Shown: positions 48,201 to 62,406, counted from the first letter of the stretch. The stretch: DNA of 64,000 nucleotides from Chrysaora quinquecirrha (GCA_014526335.1 JACTAT010000040.1:9056920-9120919), one strand, 5' to 3'. Numbers and translations: made by a program. The notes: generated from the sequence alone by a model not told the origin.

Positions 48201-49680
48201 GTGAAGAAAAGGACTTTTAAAACCCTTATTTTGGCTGATTTTCGGCCATTTGGAAAGGCCATACACTTGCCTTTTAGGTGATTTTTGGGGTAAATTTTTC
48301 TGTCCCAAATTGGACCTAATTTGATAGAAAAACAACTTATTTACGCCGTGGAGGCTATTCAGGGGCTATTTTGAAGGATTTACTAAATATTTATGAGAGA
48401 AAAAGGGACTTTTAAAAACCCCTTATTTTGGCTGATTTTCGGCCATTTGGCAAGGCTATACACTTGCATTTTAGGTGATTTTTGGGTAAATTTCTTTCAC
48501 CCTTTTTGGACCCAATTTGATAGGAAAACACCTTATCTACCACCTAAAGGCTATTCAGGGGGTATTTCAAGGATTTATTATATATATCAGAGGAAAAAAG
48601 GGCAATTTTAAAACCCCTCAATTTGTCCGATTTCTTGCCATTTGGCAAGGCTATAGACTTGCCTTTTTGGCGATTTTTGGTGTAAATTTTTTTTACACAA
48701 ATTGGACCCAATTTGAAAGAAAAACACTTTATTTACCCCCTAGAGGCTTTTTAGGTGGTATTTCGAAGGATTTACTAAATATTTATGAAGAAAAAGGGAC
48801 TTTTAAAAACCCCTGGTTATGACTGATTTTCGGCCATTTGGCAAGGCTATTCACTTGCCTTTTGGCGATTTTGGGGTAAATTTTTCTGACCCAGATTGGA
48901 CCCAATTTGCTAGAAAAACACCTTATTTACCCTTACAGGCTATTCAAGGGGTATTTTGAAGGATTTACTAAATATTTATGAAGAAAGAGAGTTTTCTAAA
49001 ACCCTTTATTTTGGCTGATTTTCGGCCATTTGGCAAGGCTATACACTTGCCTTTTAGGGATTTTGGGTAAATTTCTTTCACCCTTTTGGACCCAATTTGA
49101 TAGGAAAACACCTTATCTACCACCTAAAGGCTATTCAGGGGTATTTCAAGGATTTATTATATATATCAGAGGAAAAAGGGCAATTTTAAAACCCTCAATT
49201 TGTCCGATTTCTTGCCATTTGGCAAGGCTATAGACTTGCCTTTTGGCGATTTTGGTGTAAATTTTTTTACACAAATTGGACCCAATTTGAAAGAAAAACA
49301 CTTTATTTACCCCTAGAGGCTTTTTAGGGGTATTTCGAAGGATTTACTAAATATTTATGAAGAAAAGGGACTTTTAAAACCCCTGGTTATGGCTGATTTT
49401 CGGCCATTTGGCAAGGCTATTCACTTGCCTTTTGGCGATTTTGGGGTAAATTTTCTGACCCAGATTGGACTCAATTTGCTAGAAAAACACCTTATTTACC
49501 CTTACAGGCTATTCAAGGGGTATTTTGAAGGATTTACTAAATATTTATGAAGAAAAGAGTTTTCTAAAACCCTTTATTTTGGTTGATTTTCGGCCACTTG
49601 GCAAGGCTATACACTTGCATTTTAGGTGATTTTGGGTAAATTTCTTTCACCCTTTTGGACCCAATTGATTGAAGGGCATA
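33273..49680 (+). repeat. Satellite array, unit about 197-199 bp, roughly 80 copies
   Basis: Head-to-tail units all in one orientation. Landmarks in each unit: CTAGAGGCTRTTCAGGGGG, TTTACTAGATATTTCTGA, GACTTTTAAA, GGCCGATTTTCGGCC (or variants), GGCAAGGCTATACACTTGCC, TTGACCCAAATT and GATGGAAAAACACC. Between 37591 and 37788 one unit is 197 bases. Several subfamilies (for example CCATACTTACCTGC, CCATATCTACCACC, CCTTATTTACCCC) are interspersed, so the array is a mosaic, and the right third is more diverged. Short frames of about 61 codons recur only because the repeat recurs. A tandem non-coding satellite is the best reading; no transposase or RNA polymerase III boxes were seen. Confidence 0.97.
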
Positions 49681-52600
49681 GATTTCAATTTTGCATTTTT
49701 GGGACATTTTTTACACTAGATTTGACATTTTTGGGAAATTACCATATTTAAAATATATTCTACAGTTATTAGCATTTTGAAGATTAGACTTTAAACGTAT
49801 TTTAGATTTTGGACTTTTTAAGCAATATTTAGCAGACTTTTCACTATTTTGGGCAATTTTGGAACCTATTACATATGACCATTATCACCATCTTGAACCT
49901 AGTAGGGGTCTTCGAAAGATATGAAGACTTTAAGAATCTGTAGCATGCACATGGCGTTTTCACGATTGTGCCATTTGGAATTTTGGACATTCTTGTTAGA
50001 TACATTTGATTAAAACCAATTGACCCATTGATGGTATCAACATTTCCACTAGAGATTCTAGGGTATTTGTAAAAGACTATTTAAACTGATAGAAAGACTT
50101 TTAAAGAACCTGAGTTTTGGCTGTTTCTGGAGTTTTGAGATTTTAGTACATTTGCTAACAATTTTAAAGATACACATTTTACATGAGACCATTTGATTGA
50201 ACAAGGCCATTTAACTGAGAGTATTTAAAGATTTGAAAGTATTTTAGAAGCAAAAACATTTTGGCAATCCAATTTGAGCTAGATTTTTGAATTTGGACAA
50301 ATTTTGAAGCAAGATTTTGGCAATTTTTGGCAAATTGCACCCAATTTATGAACACTATTAGAGGTATTGGAATTTTAGAAAATTCAATTTAACGAAAAGC
50401 TTTAAAACACCTGATAGGCTTTACCTGCTTTGGGAAGGTTGACATTTATGGCTATATAGGGCATTTTTAAACAATTTGGGCCATTTTTAAACACTATTTA
50501 CCCAAGGTATTGAAGCTTTTCCAATGGTATTTAAAAATATTTAACCAAAAGGATTCTAAAACTATTACCGATTTTACCGTATTTGAGGCAAATCTTTGGT
50601 ATTTATGTAATTTTTGACCATTTTAAGCCAATTGCTTGACAATTACCTATTTGCTTGAGAAACATTTCGATTTTAAGGATTATTTCAGGATACTAGGACA
50701 TTTCTAAGACTTGATTTAACCTGATTTTGGCATTTGGCAACATATTACATTCCATTTGATTGGAGCATTTTTTGAAATATTTGGTACAATTTTTGACATC
50801 AGAATTAGGAAAAACCTTTTACCACAGGGCTTTTAGGGGTATTTGATGGATTTACAGTATTTGAAGGAAAAGCTTTGAAAACCTGATTATAGCTCGATTT
50901 CGGCTATTTGCAAGGCTATAATTGCGTTTTTGTGATATTTTGGTGAATTTCATTTAAGCCAATTTAAGACCAAATGAAAATTAGCGCATATACGCTTAGG
51001 TTTCGGTATATTTAAGGATATTTCGATGATTTTAGGAAACAGACTTTTGAAATGACCCATGCATTTTGGCCATTTTGGCCAACTATGCAGCTCATTGGCA
51101 TTTTGGGATTTTGGACAAATTGGACCTAAATTTTGACCATTTTATAAACCATAGCACTTAGACTATATTCAGGAAAGATTTTACGAATTTTAGGAATTTG
51201 GCAAGGCTTTAAGAAATCCCTGATTTTGGCCATGAAGACCTATTTCAGTTACCTTTTGAATTTGGACATTTGAGCGATAATCCGATTTTTGAAAATTCAG
51301 CTTTTGGAAACCCTAATTATTCGGGGTATTTGAGAAGTACCTATTTTGACGACATTTGAAGGACTTTTAAACCTAGCTTTTAGCGATTTTGGCATATTTG
51401 GAAGCTTAACAATGCTTGAACCTTTTGAGGAACTTTGACATTTGACCCAATTTGGAGAAAATGGACTTATACACCTGATTTACCAGTTTTGTAAGATTTA
51501 CAAGATTTGCATGATTTCAGGTACAGACTTTGGCAATAAACCCCATTTTGGCCGATTGCAGCCATTGAAGGCGTACTTCAGTATTTGGGGCATTTTTAAC
51601 AATTATTGAACATTTAAAACCCTATTTGACAATTTGCAGTTTAGCGAAGGCAATTTACTAATTTTAACGAATTACTGGAATTTAAAACATTACATTAGAG
51701 CCCATTTTGACCCTATGCTAGGTACTCGATTACAGCCATTTGAAATATTATTATACATTTATTTGAGAAATTGCAAATTTGATGAAGAAACGCATTTTCA
51801 ACGTGTTAGGCAGACTTGAAGTTTTGGACATTTTGGAACTTTTAAACTGATTCATTGGGTAACACTTGCAAGTTGACTTGCCATTTTAGATTTGGAGCTT
51901 TTTGGAAAGGATTAATAAACTATTTGGCGATTTCAGGGCATTTAGACTAAATTTAGGATGAAGAGATTTTAAAGACCCATATTTGACCATTGAAGTATCT
52001 AGAATGGCTGATTCTGTACATTCGGTCAAATTCTATATTGAAAGCTTGTAAAAACCCATTTTCCATTGGCCATTTGGTATTGATAACACTTAGCCTATTC
52101 TGAGATTTTAGGGTATTTAAACATATTGGACCAATTTATGAAAAACTAGGACTTAACCCTTTGGGCTATTTGAGGGTATTTGGTATAGAATTTTACTAAT
52201 GCCTTTTTAGATTAGGATATTAAAACCTGATTTTGGTTTCTGCATGTATAGCATTACAAGTTTACGAGACTTTCTGAGTATTGCAGTTTTAAGATTTCAA
52301 TGGAAAAAGACCTTTTAGACCCTTTGGGCCTTTGTGCGGTATTTGAACATTGACCTATCTGAATTTTGGAAACTTTTACCGATACATTTGTACACATAAT
52401 TCACGAATTTGTAAAAATTGACTACAATGCCTTGTAAGATTTACCTTGGATTTCAGATTCTGCAAATATTTGAGATTTTGAAGGAAACTTTTGACCATGA
52501 TTTTGACAGGTACCAATTTGGAACGTATTACATTGCTTTGAAGATTGGATTTTACACAATTGCATTTCGAAACACTTAGATATTTGACTGGCTATTGTAG

Positions 52601-55600
52601 GTATTTAGAAGGACTTTTAGAATCATTTGGAACAATTTTAACAAATTGGCCCAATTTGGCTGAACTTTTGCCATTTGGCTTTTTAGAGAATTACTTTGAC
52701 TGATTTTTGAAACATGATTTACCAAGACCATTAGGAATTTCACTGATTCTGAGCTTGGTATTTGAATTAAATTTAGAAAAACTTTTGAAATACACCATTT
52801 GCCTTTCCAACTTTGGCAAGCTATACCTTTGGGTTTTGAGTATTTTTTAGAATGATTCTTATGAACAATTTACCCAACATTATGAACACCATCTACTTGG
52901 AGGCTGTTTGGAGCTTTGGTATTTTGAAGATTTTTCTGATTTGAAATGACCTAAATTACCATTGATTTTGGAACTTTCCTGCTTTTGAGGCTATTTGAGT
53001 ATTTTGATACATTATAGATCATTTTAGAAAACCTATTTCCCAAATTGGATTTGGATACATACTCTATGTGATTGAGGATTTTTAGAATATTTTAGGCAAT
53101 TTGCATTAACCAAGCTTAACCTACTTGGCCTTTTGGCTATTTGAAGGATCTTCTTGCATTTGTGAATAATTTGACCCAAACTTACCAATGACTGAAACCA
53201 TGATTTACCTGCTAGGGCTTTAGGGTATTTCTGATTTAATGAATTACTTTGATGAAAATTGAGCCAATTTACGATTGCCGATTTTACGCTTTTGGCTGTT
53301 TGAAGGCTATTATGTGACTTTTTGGAAATTTTTTGCCCATTTCTTGGACCCAAATACTTTGATGAAAACTCTTGTGTTTGGCTGTTGAAGGCTACTTACG
53401 AATTTACTGGATTTGAGAATATTTAAGAGACTTTAAAACCCTTTGGATTTTGACCGATTTGCAGGCTATTAAGCTTGCTTTTTGGTGATTTTTGGGATTT
53501 TTTGCCAAATTGACCCAAATTGGAAATACACCTATAGGCTTTGGTAGATTTGGAAGTATTTAATTACTAGATATTTGAGGAAAGACTATTTAATCTGAGT
53601 TTGCAGGCATTTGATTGGCAGGCATTTTGCATTGAGGATGAATTTAGCGTTTTTTTACAATTTGTACTTCTTGACATTGAGAAGCATTAATGGACATTTA
53701 GGATTCTGCTGAGGCTTTCATGGGTATTTGATCAGATTTAGGATACAAATTTAGCAAAAGCTTAACTGAATAGCCATTTTCGGTATTTGACGGTGATCAT
53801 GAGATTTTAGATATTTGATGGAATTTTTTACCCATATTGACCCAAATTAGATGGAAACACATACTTGACTTCTAGAGGTTTTCATGGGGATTTGAAGGAT
53901 TTACTATTTTGCTGAATGAGCTTATTGATAGACTTTTACACTTGGCCATTTGGCACTTTGAAGCTTTACTTGACAGATTTTAGGCATTTGATTGGTAATT
54001 TCTGAGCCAAATTAGAGCCAAATTGAGGATAAACCCTATACTTCTTAGCTGATCTTTGCGATGGTTGAAGGATTTACACATAGCTCTGGTAAGAGCTTTG
54101 GATTTTTGGCAGATTTTAGACCCATTTTGCCGTTTTGATGGAAATACTTAGCCTTGATTTGGGAATTTTGATTGACGCAATACTTAGACCAATTGCATTC
54201 AGAGGTTTATGAAGACTTTATGTACTGAGTTTGGGGATTTGAAGATTTTACATAGCTGATTTTGGAAGGAACTCGTGATTTTGGATTCATTTGGCCATTT
54301 GATGGCAATAAACTTCTTGAGTATTTGGATCTTTGGACGATTACCAAATTGACGAAAACACATCTACCTCTAGAGGTTGTTCGAGGATTTCCAGATTTTA
54401 TCTGAAGGACTTTTAGAGGACAGATTTTAAGATACTTTGTACGCTTTTGGAAGCTGAGCTATAGCTTTTGGCTTTTGCATATTTAGGAAGTTTACTGATA
54501 TTGCCTATTTGTGAAAGACCTAATTTGACCTTTTGGGTAGTCGTATTTGCTATAACTTATGCATTTTGGAAATTTTTACAAGATGACTTTTATGGACCTA
54601 TTGTCTGAAGAGACTTACCTATGCTTTGCAGGATATTTGCATGGGAATTTACTCAATTTTACAATTGTAACATTGATACAGCATTAGGAATTTGAGGTTT
54701 TGCACTATTACTACTGACTTGCAATGAATAGGACTTTTAACCCTATTTTGCCGTGGATTTTCGCATTGGAATCTTACCAATGCTTTATGCCGATACTATG
54801 GCTATTATAACCATTGGAACATTGATTGCTAATCTATGAGGATTTTAGGATTCAGTTAACTATTTGAAGGACATTTAAACCTATTTTGCATGCGGCATTT
54901 GCAGCAACGTTACCTTTTGTTTTTTGGACGACATTTTGGAGATAACATTTGGACCCATATTTGACTGGAAACTTATTTCCTAGGTAATTGTATTCTTTAT
55001 GGAAATTTTAAACTATTTATGCATTGAAGGATTTAAACTCCATTTTAGAATTGGATTTTACCTCAGAGTATTGGCACTTATATGCTTTTTGGTGATTTCC
55101 TTGAGGCATAAGCTTTTGACCAATGATTTAGGTACCAATTTTTGAAAAGACACTTGAGGCTATACGAGTCATTTCATGAGGTATTTCTAGGTAGATTTTT
55201 AGAAATTTTTGACCCAGATCATTTGAACCATAGCTTGATGTAACCTATGCGTGGATTTGAGTCTAGATTTTCTGAGAATTGAGACAATTTTGGAATTAAG
55301 ACCTTTACCTTGATTTCGCTGTTGGTATTTAGAATTAAATTTGCAAGCATTGGACAATTTAGAAAACCCGATTTCTACCTGAGATTTAGAAGCCATTGGC
55401 TTTGGGTGATTTTGATAATTTTTGATGAAGATTTTGACAAAGACCCTATTTTGACCTTTGCATGATTATATTCCTGAGGCATTTTTGGGATATTTCGGAA
55501 TGGTTTTAGACATTTGAATTTTTGGACCGAAGACTTTTGAGAAACTGTGCTTTATCAGATATTCGGACCAACTTGACTTTAAACTTCATTTGACGAGAGA

Positions 55601-58600
55601 GTATTCTTGGATCGAAGTTTACTACTTTAGATGGATTAAACATTAATAGAACTAACGATTGGCATAGGACGGCATTCTTGGCTATTGTTGCTAGAATTTC
55701 TGTATTTTGGAAACTTTTTAGACCTAATTTCGATATTGGAATCACCATATTGCATGAGTATCACTTGCTTTGAGATTTGTAAATTGGTTGCTATTTAGGC
55801 AATTTGAACACTGACTAATTGACTGTTAAGATATATTAACCCATATTTTAACCCATAGGCTATTGCGGATTTCATTTGTGACAGGTTTTGGACAAATTTT
55901 GGAACATTTCTATGAACCTATCGATTTACATTGGCACGTCTTTAAAAATTACTACCCTTGTGGAAAAAGATTTTGAGACATTTTCAATTGCAATTGGAGA
56001 TACACTTGGATTTTACTTAGAAACATTGGCTTTTGAATCTGCATTTAAAATGACCTATTCCTGGTTAGGCATATTTGCTATGTATTCTTGGAATTTCTTT
56101 GAACTTTTAGCATTTTTAAAAAGACCATTGTAACCTTGAGCTATTGGGAATCAGTATTTACACTTTGATGGTAATTGCAGATTTTAGAAACCATTGATTG
56201 GAAGACTTTTGATGAGATTTTAGGCATTTTGGAACTTTTAAGCTTTTTGATTTGGCAAGATTTGCAAATTAACCTCCAATTTGCGATTTGATTTGTATTC
56301 TTTCTAGATTTGAGAAACTTTATGAACATTTCACTGAGCTAAAGCTGTATTGCTGAGGATATTCTGTGGATTTAAAACGATTTGCATACGAATGATGAAT
56401 AAGGCCTTTTGACTTGTTGGCTGATTGTTTTGAATGCATTTGGAACATCTTAACTTGCAATTTGCCCTATTGTGCCATTTAGCTTACTGTACTTTTGTAT
56501 ATTTTGGGACATTTTGACCAATATTCAATGTGAAAAACTTACTATACCGGTATTTCGAGGTTTTAAGATGTTGATGGAAATAAGCTTTTAAGTGATTTTG
56601 GAATTTCTATTTGGAAACATTAATTCCTTTGGGATTTTTGGATTGAACCATAATTCTTGAACAGAATTGGACCATTATTTACCGTAAACTTGGTATTCAA
56701 ATTTACTAATAAGCTTTTAGGAGAAGGCTTTAGTTTCAAGATGATTTTCTGTGATGGATTTTAAGCTAATTGCCTTTTTGGCGATTTTTTGGGCAAATTA
56801 CATTGCCATTTTGACCAATTTGGAACCCTTGCAATTTAGCTATAAGGACATTTCGGTATGTTCAATTATTTGAAGGATAGTTATGAACTAGAATTTAAGG
56901 CCTTATTGTGCCACTGGATTGCTATATGCACTGATTGCTTTCACTGTTTTGCAAGTTTGTAATTCTTTTTGTAATTTTTGATGAATTTCATTTGGACCAT
57001 TAGACGAAAGATTAAAACATATTCGAGCTTTAAGCTGTCAGTTTTGCTTAAGATTTGCATATGACTTACAAGTTGCATCGATTGGACCAACTTTTGATTA
57101 CTTGGATTACCCATTTGATTTTGCAATTGGTCAATGGTTTTGAAAATTTATTACATTGAGAATTTGAGGACTTAATCTTCAGAGACTTTGTCAAAGTTTA
57201 CGATTTTGAAAGTTGCATATACTGATTTGAAGAACTTGCGATTTTGATTTGCCAATATTGCATGCCTATGACAAGCAGCTTACTGATGCATTTTTGGAAG
57301 ATTTTGGACAACTTTATTAATGGACCAATTCGATTTGCAATGGTATTACCTATTTTGGACATTATTAGGCATTTGATGACAAATGACATTATAACAAGCA
57401 TTTCGACGTATTCGATTTCACTGGAGTATTCTAATTGAGGTATTTTGAGGAATCTTGACATTTTAGACCCAAATTGTAGACATTGAACTGAACACCTGCC
57501 AGGCTATTGGAGGCATTTTGGAATTTTGTAAATTAATTACCCTAATTTGAGAAAAACACTTTTTACCACTGATATGGATTTTGGGGATTTTCTAAACTTC
57601 TTTGAGAGGCATTTAAATATCACTATTTCAGATTATTGGCAGGATTTGAACTAGAATTGCTTCTGCGATTTATGGCATTGCCATTGTTGGAATACACTTT
57701 ACTGAACTATTCTGAGGTATTGGATTTAAAAAGAATTTTGACCAGAATTTTGGATGACCAATGATTTAGGCTATAAGACTCATGATTTTGCTTTGGTGTT
57801 TGCAAGTAACTTCTTTTGGCAATTTGTAGACATATTTGACCAAATGAGACCATATTAAACCTTTTGTGAGCTAGGTTTCTGATATAATATTTTGAGGAAA
57901 AGAGACTTTTAAAGCACCTCTGATTGGTGATTGCACTATTGCATGGCATTGGTATATGGACTTTACCTTGAATTTTGTACTTTGGATTGGGAAAATACCA
58001 ATTCTGTAGCAATTTCAAGTTTTAAATTCTAGATGACAATTAGACCAGGTTTAGGATTTGGCAACGTATGCTATCTTGTAGGCTATACTTTTTGGTAATT
58101 TGGAAAGATTTGCCAATAGATTTATGACATTTATGAATACATTTGCACATGAACGCTATTCATGGCTATTGGATTTGTTGCGAGATTTCAAATTTGACAG
58201 ATTTCTGATATCATACGATAATTTGGACTGAGGATTTAATTTGCATATTGACATATAGGACAACTTTTGACCTTGAATTTCACTAGTACTTGTATTTGGA
58301 CAGCTTAAATTGTCTGAATTTGAAGATTTACCCTAGACTTTCAGGCGATTTATTCAGCTGATTCTTTATGTGATTTCATTTGATGGATAAAGGACTCCTA
58401 ATTCTGTGTACCTGATTCATTGAGGTTTGATAGAATTTCTATGGATAACTTTTAGGCTGAATTTTCGGATTTCGGCAAGCTAGACCTTTGGTTTTGTATA
58501 CATTTCTAGTAACTCCTTTGGTATTATGGACAAATTTTGAACCAATACTTGAGAAAACACCATTTCGAAGCATTAGGTTGATTTTGAAGGTAACCATTTT

Positions 58601-61600
58601 AGATATTTGAATTGGACTTTAAAGCCTATTTGCAGTCTTACGACTTTTGGGATTTGAAGCTAAATTTTCTGACCAGATTTGACCCAATTTACTGAATTGC
58701 AAATTTACCCCTAGATGCTTTCGGGATTTACATTACTAATTTTGAGGAAAGGCTTACCTTTTAAAAATTTCCTGATTTTACCACTTCGATTTGGCACAAC
58801 TTTGCCAATTTTGTATTAGGTAATTTTGACCTATTGGCATTTGAATTATTGACATGTATAGTTTACCTAGGATTTAGTACAATTTTAGAATGAATTTTAG
58901 CAACATTTTCTGCGATTTAAGCCGATTTAGAATGGCTTTGCAGGATTGCTTGCTATTTTGGGAAATTTTACAACATTTGACAATTATGAAAACTAGTTAC
59001 CAGCTATTTGGATTTATGGCATAATATTTTGCATGGATTGGAAACTTTAACCTTTGATTTGGCATTTTGGACAGCATTTAGATATTTAGGCTACTAGATT
59101 TTCTACAACTTTTCCTGATCGCATTTGATTTGGTAGAAAAACCTATTTTACTAAAGCGTATTACGATTGGAAATTATTTGACCAATATTAGATTGAAAAT
59201 TTTGATTTTAAACCCAAATTACTGCCAATTTGATTAACCTTAGGTATTACAATTAGGTGCTTATTTCGATAATTTTGACACGATTTTGCAATTTGACATT
59301 GAAACCTGATTGTTAGCATTACTAAGGCTATTTGGCAGGTCATTTAAGGCATTTGACTAATTCCTTTGGAATTGACCTTGTAACCTATTTTGCCCATTGA
59401 TTATAACCTTGAATATTTGAATGACGATTTAGATAATTTACTAACTATTGAGTTTGAAGGATTAAAACTTTTACGTATTTAGGCGTTTTAGCCTATTTTG
59501 AAGGCATAACTTGCCTTTTGCATTTGGACATTTTACCTAGCTTTGAGCATTTGTAGCCATTTGCACTTGGTATTGTTTTGGAAGATTTGACTTAATTTAT
59601 ATGAAAAATTTCTAAAACTTTATTATGGATTGGCTAAATTTCAGGTATTCACCTTTTTGACATCTTTTGGCATTTAGCCATGGTAATTTTGAACACCATT
59701 TGCAAGTTGAGTATTAGTTATAAATCTTTAGGTATAGCATTTAGAACTATATTACTAGGATTATGGTAACCTTATTTTGAGCTAATTTTGGCTTTAAGGC
59801 TATTTGCAGATTTTGACCTATATTGTAAGTTGACACCTTAGATTTAGGAACATTTCTGAATACGTTAATTTACCTACATTTACGATTTGGAAAAGTTTAT
59901 ACTCTTAAGGCTATTTAGTGAACTATTTTAAGCATTAGATATATAATGACTGTTTACCTGATATTTGGGTATTTTTGCAGTTGGACCCATTTGATGGAAA
60001 ACTTTTTAGGCATTTTGGGTATAAGTTTCTAATTACATGAGAATCTTGAAAATACTTTAGACTTAGATTGACACTATTCTTGAGCATTTCTGAACATTGA
60101 TTTATTTAGAAGGATTTTGACCTGAATTTTGATGAAATTTGACGCTAGTATTACTATTTCTACGATTTTAGGACTTTTAAGTATTTTAACCTTTCATTTG
60201 TTGACCATTTTGAGCTCAATTGCACTATAGACTACCTATTTACATTTGGATTTGAAGATTTTGCATTTGAACTACAGTATTTTGAAAACAACTTTGTATT
60301 TTGAGACCCTAATGGCCTATTAGGTAATTTGAGTACTATATTCCTTTTGGCATTTTGGTACAATTTAACCAATTTGGCCTTTTGAAAAAGGCATTTTAGG
60401 CCTTTAGCTGCTTTATTAAGGCTTTTGGGCTAATTTTCGACTAAATGACTATTTTGACATTTGGTATTTTAGACCTTATTCTAATCATTAGGGGTATTAG
60501 TACTTTGGTTAAATTTTTACTACGTATAGCTGATTTGAATTCAAACTATGAAGCTACTTTTGGCGATTATTTTGGCAAATTTTTGACAATGACTACCAAT
60601 TTGCCATTTTGCAATGGCTATACCTTGAGCTATACTTTTACATTAGAAGATTTACCAATTTGACAGAAATAATACCTTTAATACTTAGAGTATTTAGGGA
60701 TTTTGAGATTTAAAACTATTTTGGAAGACTTTTAAAACCCTTTATTTAGCCATTTTGAGCCTTTTGCACTTTGGAAGGCCATTTATATAGATTTGCATTT
60801 GGTCTGAAAATCCCTATTTGATTTATTGATCAGAACATTAAGATTTACTAGAAGTATTTAATTTAGAGCTATGGACTCTTAGATTCACGTTATTTGCATA
60901 GATTTTACATGAAATTAATGGACATGAACTTTTGTGAATTTCTAAATCATTTGGCGAGATTAGCCTCATTTGGCTGATTTTAGATTGGCCTAATTTGAGA
61001 CCCTAGTATTTTACTTGGCATTGATTTGACGTATTTTGACCAAATTATGGATAAACCTTATTTTAGAAGCTAACTTATTTTGAGCTATTTTGAGACATTT
61101 AAAAGGCTTTGATGATTATTGATTTGCCTTTGCACTAAGACTTTCAGTATTTTAGGACATTTTATGATACATAGCATTTACCTTGATTCCAAGTTTATTG
61201 ACATTATAGCTATGACATTGCTTTTGCAAGGATTTACAATTTGATTTGAAAACTAAATTTACCCATTTTGAAGAATTCAAGCTTTGATACGAGAATTATT
61301 AGGATTTTGAAGAAACTCTTTATTTTGAAGATTACCTATTTTGAAAGTATTTATGGACAGCTTATTGCCATTGGCTAAGGCTTTTTGCGGTATTTCAAGG
61401 CATTTGTGAATTTTGAAAATTTTACGTAATTGCCATTCCATTGAACTATCTTTTGACACTTTTGAATTTAGTGTAATTGAGCTTTGAAGAATGACTAATT
61501 TAATGATTTTTACCTTAAGGATTTTAATGCTATTTGTATGACTGGATTTCAACTTTATTAGGACTTTTGGAGACTTATTTTGCGATAGGCATTTCATTGC

Positions 61601-62050
61601 CCAATTTGGAAGAACATTTCTTTGAGCAATAGGTATTTGATTAATGTATTTGAGGAAGATTTACCAAACTTGGATTAGGAATTTTTAAACCTTCTATTTG
61701 GGACGCTTACCGTGACTTTTGAGGGATTTAATTTTCCTTTGGAAAAAAGGTTTTAAACCCATTATTTGGCTTGGCAAGGTATATTATTTAGGAATTTTTA
61801 TAATTTTGCCGGCATTTGAGGAAACCTTCTCCCTGAGCTTTGGTATCAAGATTTACCAAGGTATTCAGGAATTTGGACAATTTTGAGAAAGCATTTCAAA
61901 ATTTCCTTTTTGGCATTTGAACTAAGACCTTTTGGCGATTTTGGGAAAATTTTTATTTTTAAAAAAATATTTTAAAATATAGGTATTTAAGGACTTTTAA
62001 ATATTTTAATAAAATGGTTTTAAAACTTTATTTTGGTTTTCGGCCATTTG
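49681..62050. repeat. Scrambled satellite-like region
   Basis: 12.4 kb of AT-rich sequence with no clean period, but full of words from the neighbouring satellite in roughly the right order. Examples: 50828-50975 (GGGGTATTTGATGGATTTAC, AAACCTGATTATAGC, CGATTTCGGCTATTTGCAAG), 53395-53560, 53818-53930, 57898-57930 and 61980-62060 (ATTTTGGTTTTCGGCCATTT). Long homopolymers and the palindromes are mostly lost. It has no genes that I can support; open frames up to about 106 codons look random. Either a very decayed block or, more likely, a low-quality consensus of unresolved satellite reads. Confidence 0.7.
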
Positions 62051-62149
62051 GAAACTTACTTTTGATTTTGGGATTTCATCAATTCCCGTTGTGAAAATTT
62101 TTTGGCTACAGTTTGAAGGATTTCTAAATTTAAAGAAATTAAACCCTTA

Positions 62150-62245
62150 CTATTTGATTGAAGGTGATTCGGCGGAAAAGTCGGCAGAACCTCGTTTCGA
62201 GTAGGCAGCTTCTTCGGGTCGAGGTTCTTCCACAGCATGCTTGAT
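62150..62245 (-). CDS. Unrecognised gene, last exon candidate D
   Basis: The acceptor TTTTTTAG is followed in phase 0 by IKHAVEEPRPEEAAYSKRGS, then ADFSAESPSIK and TAG. Acidic and Ser-rich with coding-like codon use. The phase matches exon C (62347-62406). I do not recognise the family. Confidence 0.55.
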   Translation of the reverse strand: MKHAVEEPRPEEAAYSKRGSADFSAESPSIK

Positions 62246-62346
62246 CTAAAAAATAATAATTGTGCTTTGAATGAAAGGACTCTAATTTATGCTTCATAAA
62301 GTCATCTCTGATATGTTCATATGCCCTTTATTCGAATCGATGAAAC

Positions 62347-62406
62347 CTTTCTTCGTCGCCTTTCGTCCATAGACCTTCCATTTTCATCAAATAAGAAAGG
62401 ACCCCC
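62347..62406 (-). CDS. Unrecognised gene, exon candidate C
   Basis: A 60-base exon between acceptor TTTCTAG and donor AAG|GTTTCA, phase 0 on both sides, 20 codons: GGPFLFDENGRSMDERRRK (with 20th residue uncertain by register). It joins in frame to exon D. Small size makes it uncertain on its own; the phase match supports it. Confidence 0.5.

Noticed and set aside
33379..49233. Many similar open frames of about 61 codons (PFWRFLGYIFF, TPYLPRRGYSGG)
   Set aside because: They recur with the satellite unit, differ by frame between units and stop when homopolymers change. No evidence of coding.
33273..49680. CRISPR-like regular repeats
   Set aside because: Units are contiguous with no unique spacers, and the genome is eukaryotic.
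33273..49680. Hammerhead ribozyme in the satellite (CTGATGG then AAA)
   Set aside because: The core would need CTGATGA with a GAAA partner and a closing stem; units show CTGATGG, CTGAAGG or CTGAAGA and no fitting stems.
55888..57461. Open frames of 60-106 codons in the scrambled region
   Set aside because: Composition follows the AT-rich satellite words; no splice pattern, no domain and no codon signal.
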